The notes: a model not told the origin generated them from the sequence alone. Positions 27,644 through 38,015 are shown, counted from the stretch's first letter. The stretch: DNA of 48,354 nucleotides from Flavobacteriaceae bacterium (GCA_018608625.1 JABAZC010000044.1:1-48354), one strand, 5' to 3'. A program made the numbers and translations.

Positions 27644-28843
27644 TTAAAAGATTAAAAGATTGGCATCTCTACAGACTAAATCAAACCACTCGGCGATGGA
27701 TTTATTCGTTAAAATGCCGTGGTAAAAGTACAATCCATTTTTCAATCCTTTGTCAAATCTTAAAGAATTCTCAACCCCACCATCTTCAGCGATTTTTAAA
27801 AGGTAAGGCGTGAAGATATTACTCATTGATACTGAGGAGGTTCGAGCGTATCTTGAAGGGATATTAGGGACACAGTAATGTATGACATCATGCTTTATAA
27901 AAGTTGGATTGTCATGAGACGTCACTTCGCTAGTCTCAAAGCAGCCGCCCATATCAATGCTAACGTCTATAATAACTGCGCCAGACTTCATTTGCTCTAC
28001 AAGTGTTTCATCTACCAAAATAGGGGCCCTATTAGTTCCTTTTGCTGCCCCAATTGCAACATCACAACGCATTAATGCCTTTTGAAGGTTTTTGGGTTGC
28101 ATTGTAGAGGTGTATATCGTTCGCCCTAAATTTGACTGTAAGTTACGTAGTTTGGTTATAGAATTATCAAAAACACGAATATTAGCGCCTAAGCCTAGAG
28201 CAGATCGTGCTGCAAATTCTCCAACTGTTCCAGCTCCTATAATTACAACTTCAGTAGGAGGGACTCCACTTATATTTCCAAGCAGAAGTCCATTTCCTTC
28301 ATTTGTAATAGACATGATTTCTGAGGCAATTAGAATAGAAGCTGATCCTGCAATTTCGCTTAATTGTCGAACAGCAGGAAACGCGCCATCTTGATCTTTA
28401 ATGAATTCAAATCCTAAAGCTGTTATTCGTTTTTCAGAAAGCTTTTGGAAGTAATCTTTATGCTGCATTTTTATTTGAATTGCCGAAATTAGAAGTGCTT
28501 TTGGACTTAATAGGTCAATCTCCTGTAGTGTTGGTGGTTCAACTTTAAGTATAATTGGACAGCCAAAGACTTTGGCTCTGTCTTGAGTTATTTCGGCTCC
28601 AGCTTCACTATATTCATGATCATTAAAACTTGCATTATCTCCAGCCCCGGACTCAATGAGAACAAGGTTGCCATTACTAGTTAGTGCAGAGACTGCGTCT
28701 GGAGTAAGACAAACCCTTTTTTCTTGAAAAGAGTTTTCTTTGGGGATCCCAATAAACAAGGCTCCTTTTTCTTTTGAAATCTCTAAAGTCTCTTCTTTTG
28801 GAAGTAATTGTTCTCTTGTAAAAGGTGAAATTGGTTGGTCCAT
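27644..28843 (-). CDS. ald: Alanine dehydrogenase
   Basis: 399 residues, about 30 longer than the Bacillus enzyme because of an N-terminal extension. The catalytic opening GIPKENSFQEKRVCLTPDAV begins near residue 33; Rossmann segment VVIIGAGTVGEFAARSALGLGANIRVFD near 199-226; DVSIDMGGCFETSE and HYCVPNIPSRYARTSS follow. It interconverts alanine and pyruvate plus ammonia with NAD. Some related proteins are transhydrogenase alpha-subunits, but the lack of a pntB partner and the HYCVPNIP motif favour Ald. It may be read with tsaE and porX upstream (34-bp gap) and with the small membrane protein downstream. Confidence 0.88.
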   Translation of the reverse strand: MDQPISPFTREQLLPKEETLEISKEKGALFIGIPKENSFQEKRVCLTPDAVSALTSNGNLVLIESGAGDNASFNDHEYSEAGAEITQDRAKVFGCPIILKVEPPTLQEIDLLSPKALLISAIQIKMQHKDYFQKLSEKRITALGFEFIKDQDGAFPAVRQLSEIAGSASILIASEIMSITNEGNGLLLGNISGVPPTEVVIIGAGTVGEFAARSALGLGANIRVFDNSITKLRNLQSNLGRTIYTSTMQPKNLQKALMRCDVAIGAAKGTNRAPILVDETLVEQMKSGAVIIDVSIDMGGCFETSEVTSHDNPTFIKHDVIHYCVPNIPSRYARTSSVSMSNIFTPYLLKIAEDGGVENSLRFDKGLKNGLYFYHGILTNKSIAEWFDLVCRDANLLIF

Positions 28844-28877
28844 AGACTGTTATTAAAGTAACTAATTTACAATTATT

Positions 28878-29315
28878 TTATTGACCATCATGCAGATAGT
28901 TTTTTTCCGATATTTCAAGAATTCTCGATTCATCTTCAGCTATTGATAGAGTTATAATAGATACATCTTCAGGGATTAAGTCACTAATTTTGTCAGGCCA
29001 TTCAATAAAATTCCAGTATTCAGACCGAAAATACTCCTCAATCCCCATGTCTAAGGCTTCGTATTGATCATTGATCCTGTAAAAATCGAAGTGATAAACG
29101 AAATCATTCGTTACTTCGTATTTGTTAACAATTGAAAATGTGGGACTGGAGGTTTTATTGGTTCCTCCGAGTTCTTTAACGAGTGCGCTTATTAAGGTTG
29201 TTTTCCCACTCCCCATTTCTCCGTAAAACAAAATATTTTTTGATTTTACTTGATTTAGAATTGCCTTAGCAATGCGAGATAAGTCTTTTATTTTGTAGTG
29301 AATACTGGAGATCAT
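28878..29315 (-). CDS. tsaE: TsaE, tRNA threonylcarbamoyladenosine ATPase subunit
   Basis: 145 residues, normal size. Walker A GEMGSGKTTLI at about 32-42; SSPTFSIVNKYEV and HFDFYRI follow, and FIEWPDKI is the conserved TsaE tryptophan segment. It works with TsaB and TsaD to load threonylcarbamoyl onto A37 of ANN-decoding tRNAs. The porX stop and this start are directly adjacent (29316/29315), so translation is coupled. Confidence 0.94.
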   Translation of the reverse strand: MISSIHYKIKDLSRIAKAILNQVKSKNILFYGEMGSGKTTLISALVKELGGTNKTSSPTFSIVNKYEVTNDFVYHFDFYRINDQYEALDMGIEEYFRSEYWNFIEWPDKISDLIPEDVSIITLSIAEDESRILEISEKNYLHDGQ

Positions 29316-30866
29316 TTACCTTGGATTTAATATAGCGAAAGGGATGATAACTTCTTCTAGTGAAATACCTCCGTGTTGGTAGGTGTTCCTGAAATAACTA
29401 ACATAATGATTGTAATTATTTGGATATGCAAAAAACAGGTTATCTTTTGCAAAAATAAATGAGCTATTCATGGCTAATGATGGTAGGTATATTGATTTTG
29501 GATCTTTAACGGCCAAAACATCTTTATGCTCATAAGACAAACTCCTACCTGTTTTGTACCTTAGGTTAAGGCTAGTGTCTTTGTTCCCAACAACTTTAGA
29601 AGGGTTTTTAACATTAATAGTTCCATGGTCAGTAGTAATAATTAGTTTGAAATTAAGTTCTTTCGCTTGTTTAATTATTTCTAATAATGGGGAGTTATCA
29701 AACCAGCTTTTGGTAAGTGATCTATATCCCTTGTCATTAGCAGCTAGCTCTTTAAGTACTTCCATTTCAGTTTTAGCATGAGATAACATATCCACAAAGT
29801 TATATACCACGACCGTTAAGTCGTTTGAGGCTTTACTTTTAAATGATTCTGCTAGTTTTTGTCCAGCTTTTAAGTTGGTGATTTTAAAGTATTCATGCTT
29901 CAAGTTAGATAAGCCAAGGCGTTTTAATTGCGCTTCTAGAAATTGAGCTTCATATAAGTTTTTCCCACCTTCATCATTATCATTTCTCCAATATTGTGGG
30001 AACAATTTTTCCATTTCACTGGGCATTAATCCGGAAAATATAGCATTACGTGCATACTGGGTTGCGGTTGGGAGGATGCTAAAGTACAAACTGTCTTCTT
30101 GAACTTTATAGTAAGTATTTATGCTAGGTTCAAGCGCTTTCCACTGGTCATATCTAAGATTGTCAATAACGACTAGCAACGTCGGTTGATTTGTATTAAG
30201 TGTACCTGCTATTTTTTCTTTAAATAATGTATGGGACATAACAGGAGCTTGGTAATCTTCAAACCAACCTGGGTAGGATCTTTCTATGAACTTTCCGAAT
30301 TGCTGATTTGCTTCTGATTTTTGAGCCTCAAGAATTTCACTCATAGTTGGGTCGTTTGAGTTTTCTAACTCTAATTCCCAAAAAACGAGTTTTTTATATA
30401 ATTGCTCCCATTCTTTAAATGAGTTGATTTCATTAAGTTCCATTGATATTTTACGAAACTCTTGTAAATAATTAGAAGATATTTTTTCAGAAACTAAGCG
30501 ATTATGATCCAGATTCTTTTTGAGAGATAGAAGAATTTGATGAGGGTTTACAGGTTTAATTAAATAATCTGCTATTTTATTTCCAATGGCATCTTCCATT
30601 ATGTATTCCTCCTCACTTTTTGTAATCATAACAACAGGGAGTGTGGAATTTATTTCTTTTAGAGCAGAAAGCGTTTCCAAACCTGAAAGTCCGGGCATGT
30701 TTTCGTCTAAGAAAACGATATCAAAATCACTTTCATTTATTTGGTTTATTGCTTCAGTCCCACTTTTACAAGTGGTGACTACATAGTTTTTATTTTCAAG
30801 AAATAGGATGTGAGGCTTTAAAAACTCAATTTCGTCATCAACCCATAAAATATTTATATTCCCCAT
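29316..30866 (-). CDS. porX: PorX-type response regulator with PglZ/alkaline-phosphatase-like domain
   Basis: 516 residues from the ATG at 30866 (MGNINILWVDDEIEF); one codon earlier is a TTG, less likely. Residues 1-120 are a receiver domain: acidic pair in WVDDE, phospho-acceptor Asp in FLDENMPG near 53, and Lys in KPVNP. A helical linker (about 125-200) leads to a PglZ domain of the alkaline phosphatase superfamily: VVIDNLRYDQWK, FSGLMPSEM, ITTDHGTI and YQHGGISLEE with metal-binding Asp/His. PorX with the kinase PorY controls type IX secretion genes in Porphyromonas and Flavobacterium. No porY is adjacent. Its presence implies a T9SS in this organism. Confidence 0.93.
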   Translation of the reverse strand: MGNINILWVDDEIEFLKPHILFLENKNYVVTTCKSGTEAINQINESDFDIVFLDENMPGLSGLETLSALKEINSTLPVVMITKSEEEYIMEDAIGNKIADYLIKPVNPHQILLSLKKNLDHNRLVSEKISSNYLQEFRKISMELNEINSFKEWEQLYKKLVFWELELENSNDPTMSEILEAQKSEANQQFGKFIERSYPGWFEDYQAPVMSHTLFKEKIAGTLNTNQPTLLVVIDNLRYDQWKALEPSINTYYKVQEDSLYFSILPTATQYARNAIFSGLMPSEMEKLFPQYWRNDNDEGGKNLYEAQFLEAQLKRLGLSNLKHEYFKITNLKAGQKLAESFKSKASNDLTVVVYNFVDMLSHAKTEMEVLKELAANDKGYRSLTKSWFDNSPLLEIIKQAKELNFKLIITTDHGTINVKNPSKVVGNKDTSLNLRYKTGRSLSYEHKDVLAVKDPKSIYLPSLAMNSSFIFAKDNLFFAYPNNYNHYVSYFRNTYQHGGISLEEVIIPFAILNPR

Positions 30867-30968
30867 CAATTATCTTTTTTGTTAAGAATAGAAGTCCTTT
30901 GGTTTTAGTATTTTTACAAAGTAAAACTTTTAAAGTAAGTTTCAAGTATAAATTTAATACTATAAAGT

Positions 30969-32198
30969 TTGAATACTAACAACAAGCTTAAAATATTTAA
31001 CGATCCAATTTACGGATTTATTACAATCCCAAACACATTAATTTTTGATTTAATAGCTCATAGACATTTTCAGCGATTAAGGCGAATTTCACAGATGGGG
31101 CTTTCATATTTAGTGTATCCAGGAGCACATCATACAAGATTTCATCATGCGTTAGGTTGTTTGCATTTAATGCAAAATGCTGTCAGGATCCTGCAGTTTA
31201 AGGGGGTGAAGATTTCGAATTTGGAAAAAAATGGATTATATATAGCCATTTTACTTCATGATATCGGCCACGGACCATTTAGTCATGCGATGGAGCATAG
31301 TATTGTGGAAAACATAAGCCATGAATCTATTTCACTTAAATTCATGGAAGTACTTAATATTGAGTTTTATGGTGAGCTAGACACTGCTATTTCCATGTTT
31401 AAAGGCGAGTATCCTCGAAGGTTTTTTGGACAACTTATTTCAGGTCAATTAGACATCGATCGTTCAGACTATCTTAAAAGGGATAGTTTTTATACAGGGG
31501 TATCTGAAGGTAATATTAATAGCGAACGACTTATTTCAATGATGAATGTTGTTGACGATGATTTGGTTATTGAGGAGAAGGGGATTTATTCAGTAGAAAA
31601 GTTTTTAATGGCACGACGTCTGATGTATTGGCAAGTTTATCTACACAAAACAAGTTTGGTAGCCGAGCAGATGATCATGCGTGTTTTAAAACGTGCAAAG
31701 GACTTAACGCTGATGAATGTAAAACTGGAAACAAGTTCTGCTCTTAGTTTTTTTCTGAACAATTCTTGCGATGTCACTAATTTTAATACTGCTTCTTTAA
31801 ATCAGTTTTCATTATTAGATGACTACGATGTGATGTCAGCGCTCAAATCTTGGCAGTTTCATAGGGATTTTGTTCTTAGTAACCTTTCTAAGATGATTTT
31901 AAACAGGACGTTGCTCAAAATAAAATTTAAAAACAGTCCCGTCTCAGATTCCAAAGTGGAAGTAATGACACAAAAGATGATGGAAACTCACAAGTTAAGC
32001 TCTAAGGAAGCTGCTTATTTTGTGTTTAATGGATCCGTATCTAACTTAGCTTACGACCAAAAACAGGGTGGGCTTAAAATATTATACAAAAATGGAAAGA
32101 TCAAAGAAGTAATTAGTGCCTCTGATCACCTTTCTCTAAAAGTGTTATCTAAAACGGTCACAAAGCATTATATATGCTTTCCAGAGGATATTCTTTGA
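30969..32198 (+). CDS. HD-domain phosphohydrolase (dNTPase-like)
   Basis: 409 residues. Metal-binding residues are evident: His in HTRFHHALG near 54-62, HD pair in [16 protein letters not shown] near 94-109, and Asp in [12 protein letters not shown] near 161. The opening [15 protein letters not shown] is typical of YwfO-like HD hydrolases related to dGTP triphosphohydrolases. The start codon is TTG at 30969: a stop lies in frame at 30963 and the next ATG would delete the conserved opening. It lies 23 bp before lpxD, heading the lipid A group, a position known from memory for many Flavobacteriaceae. Substrate unknown. Confidence 0.88.
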   Translation: MNTNNKLKIFNDPIYGFITIPNTLIFDLIAHRHFQRLRRISQMGLSYLVYPGAHHTRFHHALGCLHLMQNAVRILQFKGVKISNLEKNGLYIAILLHDIGHGPFSHAMEHSIVENISHESISLKFMEVLNIEFYGELDTAISMFKGEYPRRFFGQLISGQLDIDRSDYLKRDSFYTGVSEGNINSERLISMMNVVDDDLVIEEKGIYSVEKFLMARRLMYWQVYLHKTSLVAEQMIMRVLKRAKDLTLMNVKLETSSALSFFLNNSCDVTNFNTASLNQFSLLDDYDVMSALKSWQFHRDFVLSNLSKMILNRTLLKIKFKNSPVSDSKVEVMTQKMMETHKLSSKEAAYFVFNGSVSNLAYDQKQGGLKILYKNGKIKEVISASDHLSLKVLSKTVTKHYICFPEDIL

Positions 32199-32221
32199 TA
32201 TTTTTTTTTACTTTTGCATTA

Positions 32222-33250
32222 ATGAAATTTACAGCCAATCAAATATCAGACGTATTAAATGGAGAAGTTGTTGGGGACCCAACAACTGAAGTCCATACAC
32301 TTTCGAAAATTGAAGAAGGCTCATTAGGAGCACTAACCTTTTTAGCAAATCCTAAATACACCTCCCACATATACACGACAAAGGCCTCAGTAGTTATTGT
32401 CAATAATGATTTTGTTCCTAAAAAAAAATTAGACTTAACGCTTGTAAAGGTAGAAAATGCCTATTCCGCATTTTCCACACTTTTAGAATATTATAATTTA
32501 TCAAAAAACAATAAAGTAGGTATAGAATCTCCATTATTTATTTCTGATTCAGCTTCTTACGGAAAGGACGTTTATATTGGAGCATTTTCTCATATTGGTG
32601 ACCATGTTGTAATTGGAGATAATGTTAAAATATACCCAAATACTTTTATTGGAGACAATGTCACTATAGGATCTAACACAACTCTTTTTTCAGGAGTTAA
32701 AATATATTTTGATTGTATCATCGGGGCAAATTGTTATGTGAATTCGGGAGCTGTTATTGGAGCAGACGGATTTGGGTTTTCACCTGATGAAAATGGTGTT
32801 TATAAAAAAATCCCTCAAATTGGCAATGTTCTTTTAGAAGATTGTGTCGACATTGGCGCTGCTACAACTATTGATAGAGCCACATTAGGGTCTACTGTCA
32901 TCAAGAAAGGAGTGAAGCTTGATAATCAGGTACAAGTTGGACACAATGTAGTCATTGGAGAAAATACAGTTATCGCTGCACAAACAGGAATCGCCGGATC
33001 CACCAAAATAGGCGCTAATTGTCAAATTGGAGGTCAAGTAGGTATCGCAGGACATATATCTATAGGAGATAATGTTAGAATCGTCGGTCAGTCAGGAGTG
33101 ACTAAAAGTATTAAGTCTAATCAAACTATTAATGGAACTCCTGCTTTTAATAATGCTGACTTTAACAAGTCATATGTACACTTCAAAAACCTTCCAAAAT
33201 TAATAAAAGAGTTTAATTCATTAGAAAACATACTTAAAAATGATCTATAA
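32222..33250 (+). CDS. lpxD: UDP-3-O-acylglucosamine N-acyltransferase
   Basis: 342 residues from the ATG at 32222 ([20 protein letters not shown]); a longer frame from 32174 would overlap the upstream gene and is rejected. The N-terminal uridine-binding domain (about 1-100) precedes about ten hexapeptide repeats of a left-handed beta-helix (for example [16 protein letters not shown]), with the catalytic His in [10 protein letters not shown]. It adds the second 3-hydroxyacyl chain to UDP-3-O-acyl-glucosamine in lipid A synthesis. It overlaps lpxC-fabZ by 11 bp. A second LpxD-like gene lies at 36026. Confidence 0.94.
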   Translation: MKFTANQISDVLNGEVVGDPTTEVHTLSKIEEGSLGALTFLANPKYTSHIYTTKASVVIVNNDFVPKKKLDLTLVKVENAYSAFSTLLEYYNLSKNNKVGIESPLFISDSASYGKDVYIGAFSHIGDHVVIGDNVKIYPNTFIGDNVTIGSNTTLFSGVKIYFDCIIGANCYVNSGAVIGADGFGFSPDENGVYKKIPQIGNVLLEDCVDIGAATTIDRATLGSTVIKKGVKLDNQVQVGHNVVIGENTVIAAQTGIAGSTKIGANCQIGGQVGIAGHISIGDNVRIVGQSGVTKSIKSNQTINGTPAFNNADFNKSYVHFKNLPKLIKEFNSLENILKNDL

Positions 33251-34643
33251 AACTGAAGCTAAGCAGACTACGATTAGTAAAAAAGTTTCTTTAACAGGTG
33301 TGGGTCTTCATACAGGAAAGGAAGTTAAAATTAACTTTTTACCAGCAGAAATTAATGATGGGTATAAATTCCGTAGGATTGATTTGGAAGGACTTCCAAT
33401 AATTAATGCGGATGCTAGTTTAGTTACTAACACCCAAAGAGGAACTTGTTTAGAAAATAATGGTGTTACGATTCAAACTTGTGAACATGTACTCGCTGCG
33501 TTAGTAGGCCTAGAAATTGATAATGTAACTATAGAGCTAAATACTTCAGAACCCCCAATAATGGACGGATCTTCAAAGTATTTTATTGAAGCTTTAGAAT
33601 TGGCAGGCATTAAAGAATTAGAAGCTTTTAGAGAAGTTTTTATTGTAAAAGATGTGATTTCTTATGTAGACGAAGAATCAGGAAGTGAAATCACTATTAT
33701 TCCATCTGAAGAGTATCAAGTAACTACTATGGTTGATTTTGGAACTAAGGTTTTAGGAACTCAGAATGCCAACTTATTGCACCTATCAGATTTTAAGAAA
33801 GATATTTCTGACTCTCGAACATTTAGTTTTTTACACGAACTAGAAATGCTTTTAGAAAGAGGTTTAATTAAGGGTGGGGACTTAAACAATGCTATTGTTT
33901 ATGTAGATAAGCCTCTATCCGAAGAAACAATGGAGCGATTAAAGCTTGCTTTTAACAAAGAGTCAATCTCAGTAACTTCAAATGGTATTTTAGACAATCT
34001 TACATTGCATCATCCAAACGAAGCAGCTCGACATAAATTATTAGATGTCATTGGTGATCTTGCATTAATAGGTACTCGCATTCAGGGAAAGGTCATTGCG
34101 AATAAACCAGGACATTTTGTCAATACACAGTTTGCGAAAAAATTATCCAAGATAATTAAAATAGAGCGTCGTAATAAAGTTCCAAATATAGATTTGAATC
34201 AAACTCCTGTTATGGATGTTAATGCTATTATGGACATGCTACCACATCGCCCTCCTTTTTTGTTTGTTGATAAGGTATATGAGTTATCTTCTAACCATGT
34301 TATTGGTTGTAAAAATATAACGATGAACGAAACATTTTTTCAAGGCCATTTTCCAGGAGCGCCTGTAATGCCTGGAGTGCTTATTATTGAAGCCATGGCG
34401 CAAACAGGTGGTATCCTGGTATTAAATACCGTACCTGATCCAGAAAATTATCTTACTTTTTTCATGAAAATGGATAAAGTAAAATTTAAACAAAAAGTAG
34501 TACCTGGAGACACATTAATTTTTAAGTGTTCTTTGATTACTCCAATAAGAAGAGGAATCTGCCATATGCAGGGCTATGCTTATGCAAATGGAAAACTATG
34601 CGCAGAAGCCGAATTAATGGCTCAGATATCTAAAGTTAAATAA
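33240..34643 (+). CDS. Bifunctional LpxC deacetylase / FabZ dehydratase
   Basis: 467 residues, a fusion typical of Bacteroidota. Residues about 1-300 are LpxC (zinc-dependent UDP-3-O-acyl-GlcNAc deacetylase): [18 protein letters not shown] with a zinc His near 80, and the later [21 protein letters not shown]. Residues about 315-467 are Fab[38 protein letters not shown] with catalytic His and Glu. The two activities compete for 3-hydroxyacyl-ACP, so fusion may help balance lipid A and fatty acid supply. The start overlaps the lpxD end. Confidence 0.96.
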   Translation: MIYKTEAKQTTISKKVSLTGVGLHTGKEVKINFLPAEINDGYKFRRIDLEGLPIINADASLVTNTQRGTCLENNGVTIQTCEHVLAALVGLEIDNVTIELNTSEPPIMDGSSKYFIEALELAGIKELEAFREVFIVKDVISYVDEESGSEITIIPSEEYQVTTMVDFGTKVLGTQNANLLHLSDFKKDISDSRTFSFLHELEMLLERGLIKGGDLNNAIVYVDKPLSEETMERLKLAFNKESISVTSNGILDNLTLHHPNEAARHKLLDVIGDLALIGTRIQGKVIANKPGHFVNTQFAKKLSKIIKIERRNKVPNIDLNQTPVMDVNAIMDMLPHRPPFLFVDKVYELSSNHVIGCKNITMNETFFQGHFPGAPVMPGVLIIEAMAQTGGILVLNTVPDPENYLTFFMKMDKVKFKQKVVPGDTLIFKCSLITPIRRGICHMQGYAYANGKLCAEAELMAQISKVK

Positions 34644-34664
34644 ATTGTTTAAAATAATTACATA

Positions 34665-35450
34665 ATGAATCAACCATTAGCTTACGTTCATCCAGGTGCA
34701 AAAATCGCCAAAAATGTGGTCATTGAACCTTTTACGACTATCAATAATAATGTTATCATTGGCGAAGGGACTTGGATCGGTTCAAACGTGACTATAATGG
34801 AAGGGGCTCGAATTGGTAAAAACTGTAGTATTTTTCCGGGTTCAGTAATTTCTGCAATGCCACAAGATTTAAAATATGATGATGAAGACACAACGGTTGT
34901 TATTGGAAACAATGTTACAATTAGAGAATGTGTTACGATCAATCGTGGAACTACCGATAAAATGAAAACAGTAATCGGAGATAATTGTTTAATAATGGCT
35001 TATTGCCATATTGCACATGATTGTAAGGTGGGAAAAAACTGTATTTTTTCAAACAACAGTACGCTAGCTGGACATACAACAGTTGGAGATTATGTGATAC
35101 TAGCTGGTATGGCTGCGGTACATCAATTTTGTTCGATTGGAAATCATTCATTCGTAACGGGTGGTTCATTAGTTAGAAAAGATGTTCCTCCTTATGTCAA
35201 AGCAGCTCGTGAACCTTTATCTTATGTTGGAATTAATTCTGTTGGATTGAGAAGAAGAGGATTTAGCTCAGAGAAAATCAAAGAAATACAAAATATATAT
35301 AGATTGCTTTATCAAAAAAATTATAACAACTCTCAGGCATGTGAGATTATTGAAGCTGAAATGGAAGCCACTCCAGAAAGAGATGAAATTTTACAATTCA
35401 TCAAAAATTCACATCGTGGAATTATGAAAGGATATTTTAAATCAAATTAA
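34665..35450 (+). CDS. lpxA: UDP-N-acetylglucosamine acyltransferase
   Basis: 261 residues, normal length. Left-handed beta-helix of hexapeptide repeats (IGEGTWIGSNVTIMEGARIG), then the LpxA segment SAMPQDLKYDDEDTTVVIGNNVTIRE, catalytic His in YCHIAHDCKVG, and a C-terminal helical part (NSVGLRRRGFSSEKIKEIQN). It carries out the first step of lipid A synthesis. Lies 21 bp after the lpxC-fabZ fusion in the same unit. Confidence 0.97.
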   Translation: MNQPLAYVHPGAKIAKNVVIEPFTTINNNVIIGEGTWIGSNVTIMEGARIGKNCSIFPGSVISAMPQDLKYDDEDTTVVIGNNVTIRECVTINRGTTDKMKTVIGDNCLIMAYCHIAHDCKVGKNCIFSNNSTLAGHTTVGDYVILAGMAAVHQFCSIGNHSFVTGGSLVRKDVPPYVKAAREPLSYVGINSVGLRRRGFSSEKIKEIQNIYRLLYQKNYNNSQACEIIEAEMEATPERDEILQFIKNSHRGIMKGYFKSN

Positions 35451-35457
35451 TACAATT

Positions 35458-36024
35458 ATGGCAAGTACATCAGATATTAGAAATGGATTGTGTATAAAAT
35501 ATAACCACGACATTTTTAAAGTTATTGAATTCTTACATGTTAAGCCTGGAAAAGGACCTGCATTTGTTAGAACAAAAATGAAGAGTGTTACTAACGGAAA
35601 AGTTATTGATAACACGTTTTCAGCTGGACATAAAATTGAAGAAGTACGAGTTGAAACACATAAATTTCAATATTTATATAATGACGGTGATACTTTCCAT
35701 TTTATGAATACTGCAGATTATTCTCAAATTGAATTACAAAAAGCAGTACTAGACAGTCCTGACTTAATGAAAGAGGGGGAAGTTGTGACACTGCTAATGA
35801 ATACAGAAGATAATTCCCCGCTGTCAGTAGACTTGCCTGCAAGTGTTATATTGGAAGTAATATCTACAGAACCTGGGATTAAAGGCAATACAGCAACTAA
35901 TGCCACTAAGCCTGCAACTGTTGAAACTGGAGCTACAGTGATGGTCCCTTTATTTATTAATGAGGGTGATAAAATTAAAGTAGAAACATCAAAAGGAACT
36001 TATAAAGAACGTATAAAATCATAA
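35458..36024 (+). CDS. efp: Translation elongation factor P
   Basis: 188 residues, three-domain EF-P. The modifiable Lys is K32 in HVKPGKGPAFVRTK, equal to Lys34 of E. coli; the residues after it match the unmodified or other-modified types no better than the lysylated type, so the modification cannot be told. It rescues ribosomes stalled at polyproline. It lies 7 bp after lpxA and 1 bp before the second lpxD-like gene, so it is part of the lipid A unit. Confidence 0.97.
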   Translation: MASTSDIRNGLCIKYNHDIFKVIEFLHVKPGKGPAFVRTKMKSVTNGKVIDNTFSAGHKIEEVRVETHKFQYLYNDGDTFHFMNTADYSQIELQKAVLDSPDLMKEGEVVTLLMNTEDNSPLSVDLPASVILEVISTEPGIKGNTATNATKPATVETGATVMVPLFINEGDKIKVETSKGTYKERIKS

Positions 36025-36025
36025 T

Positions 36026-36961
36026 ATGAAATTTCTACAATCGCATGCATTGAAAGACATTGCATCAATCATAGATTGTGAATTCATAGGAGATCCTTTA
36101 TTTGAAGTTTTAGGGATGAACGAAATACATGTAGTATCTGCAGGAGATATTGTATTTGTAGACCATCCAAAGTATTATGACAAAGCACTAAATTCAAAAG
36201 CGACCGTTATATTAATTAATAAAACTGTGCCTTGTCCTAAAGGAAAAGCATTATTAATTTCTGATGATCCTTTTAGAGACTTTAACACTCTTACAACACA
36301 TTTCAAACCTTTTCAACCTTCTTATCAATCGATTTCAGAATCCTCTGTTGTTGGTGAGGGAACAATCATACAACCCAATTGTTTTATTGGTAATAATGTA
36401 GAGATAGGGAAAAACTCTATTATTCACGCCAACGTTAGTATTTTTGATGATACAATAATCGGCGACAATGTGGTTATACAGTCTGGGACCGTCCTTGGTG
36501 GTAATGCATTTTATTACAAAAATAGACCTGAGGGATATGACCAATTAAAATCCAGTGGAAGGGTTGTTATTAATAACAATGTTCATATTGGAGCTTCTTG
36601 TACAATTGATCGCGGTGTCACTGGAGATACAACAATTGGAAATGGTACGAAATTAGACAACCTTATTCAAGTTGGTCACGACACACTAATTGGTGCGAAT
36701 TGTTTAATCGCATCCCAGAGTGGGATCGCTGGCTGTTGTATTATTGAAGATGATGTAACTATATGGGGTCAGGTTGGGACTAACAGTGGAATAACTATAG
36801 GATCTGGAGCCGTTATACTAGGCCAAACAGGGGTTACCAAATCGATTGAAGGTGGTAAAACTTATTTTGGGACTCCTATTGAAGAGTCTAGATCTAAACT
36901 TAAAGAACTTGCATTGCTTCGAAAACTACCAGAGATAATTAAAGAATTAAAAGAAAAATAG
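36026..36961 (+). CDS. LpxD-like N-acyltransferase, second copy
   Basis: 311 residues, related to LpxD but shorter and more diverged than the copy at 32222. An N-terminal domain (about 1-95) resembling the uridine-binding part is followed by hexapeptide repeats (IIQPNCFIGNNVEIGKNSIIH); the likely catalytic His is in IQVGHDTLIG near 225. It may act on a different UDP-sugar or acyl chain, or be a second LpxD. Its position after efp is conserved in relatives, from memory. It ends 92 bp before sucD. Confidence 0.88.
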   Translation: MKFLQSHALKDIASIIDCEFIGDPLFEVLGMNEIHVVSAGDIVFVDHPKYYDKALNSKATVILINKTVPCPKGKALLISDDPFRDFNTLTTHFKPFQPSYQSISESSVVGEGTIIQPNCFIGNNVEIGKNSIIHANVSIFDDTIIGDNVVIQSGTVLGGNAFYYKNRPEGYDQLKSSGRVVINNNVHIGASCTIDRGVTGDTTIGNGTKLDNLIQVGHDTLIGANCLIASQSGIAGCCIIEDDVTIWGQVGTNSGITIGSGAVILGQTGVTKSIEGGKTYFGTPIEESRSKLKELALLRKLPEIIKELKEK

Positions 36962-37011
36962 ACGGATAAAAATTTAAACTTTAAATCCTTTAAAATTTGT
37001 ATTCAAAAAAT

Positions 37012-37019
37012 TACATTTG
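37012..37019 (+). promoter_or_regulatory. Putative -7 element for sucD
   Basis: TACATTTG, exact TAnnTTTG match, 34 bp before the sucD ATG. The only nearby TTTG (36996-36999) is 12 bp away, too close for a -33 box. Confidence 0.5.
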
Positions 37020-37053
37020 CATCATTAATTTTAAATAATAAAATCAAAATCAA

Positions 37054-37929
37054 ATGAGTGTTTTAGTAAATAAAGATTCAAAAATAATTGTTCAAGGTTT
37101 CACAGGAAGTGAAGGAACATTCCATGCTTCTCAAATGATTGAGTATGGCACGAATGTAGTTGGAGGAGTAACACCTGGAAAAGGGGGGCAAACTCATTTG
37201 GAAAAACCTGTATTCAACACGGTTAAAGAAGCAGTAGACAAAGTGGCTGCAAATACGACTATTATATTTGTACCACCAGCATTTGCTGCGGATGCAATAA
37301 TGGAAGCTGCGGATGCAGGAATTGAAGTGATTATAACCATTACAGAAGGAATCCCAGTTGCAGACATGATTGTAGCTTCTGACTATATTAAAAATAAAGC
37401 ATGTCGTTTAGTTGGACCAAATTGTCCAGGAGTTATTACACCAGGGGAAGCCAAGGTTGGTATCATGCCAGGATTTGTATTTAAGAAAGGGACTGTTGGT
37501 ATCGTTTCTAAATCTGGAACCTTGACATATGAAGCAGCTGATCAAGTAGTAAAACAAGGTTTAGGAGTTACCACAGCTATCGGGATTGGCGGAGATCCTA
37601 TTATTGGAACATCGACTAAAGAAGCTGTTGAATTACTAATCAATGACCCTGAAACAGAATGTGTAGTAATGATTGGAGAAATTGGAGGTCAACTAGAAGG
37701 AGATGCTGCCAAATGGTATAAGAATAGTGGCAGTAAAAAACCAGTAGTTGGATTCATCGCTGGTGAAACTGCTCCTGCTGGGCGTACAATGGGTCATGCT
37801 GGAGCCATTGTTGGTGGAAGTGATGATACTGCACAAGCAAAAAAGCAAATTATGAAAGAATGTGGAATACATGTGGTTGAATCTCCTGCAGAAATAGGTA
37901 AAAAAGTTGCCGAAGTCCTGTCGAAATAA
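37054..37929 (+). CDS. sucD: Succinyl-CoA synthetase subunit alpha
   Basis: 291 residues, standard length. CoA-binding opening GFTGSEGTFHASQMIEYGTNVVGGV, then LVGPNCPGVITPGEAKVGIMPG, and the phospho-His in GRTMGHAGAIVGG near residue 248. It forms ATP or GTP from succinyl-CoA in the TCA cycle. sucC is not adjacent, so the two subunits are encoded apart, which is common in Bacteroidota. It has its own promoter box and a terminator, so it is likely monocistronic. Confidence 0.97.
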   Translation: MSVLVNKDSKIIVQGFTGSEGTFHASQMIEYGTNVVGGVTPGKGGQTHLEKPVFNTVKEAVDKVAANTTIIFVPPAFAADAIMEAADAGIEVIITITEGIPVADMIVASDYIKNKACRLVGPNCPGVITPGEAKVGIMPGFVFKKGTVGIVSKSGTLTYEAADQVVKQGLGVTTAIGIGGDPIIGTSTKEAVELLINDPETECVVMIGEIGGQLEGDAAKWYKNSGSKKPVVGFIAGETAPAGRTMGHAGAIVGGSDDTAQAKKQIMKECGIHVVESPAEIGKKVAEVLSK

Positions 37930-37949
37930 CTTTTTTTAGTAAATTGAAA

Positions 37950-37987
37950 AAACACCTCATAATATAATTATTGTGAGGCGTTTATTT
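37950..37987 (+). terminator. Intrinsic terminator of sucD
   Basis: CCTCATAATA (37955-37964) pairs with TATTGTGAGG (37969-37978) through ten pairs including one G-U, loop 4 nt. After one mismatch AAAC/GTTT extends the stem, and a T-rich tail follows. Confidence 0.75.
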
Positions 37988-38015
37988 TTGTAATCACAAT
38001 GTAAATCCATTTTAC

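Noticed and set aside
32209-32216. TACTTTTG as a -7 box for lpxD
   Set aside because: It would place the transcript start on the ATG itself and has no -33 box; lpxD is more likely read from the upstream HD gene.
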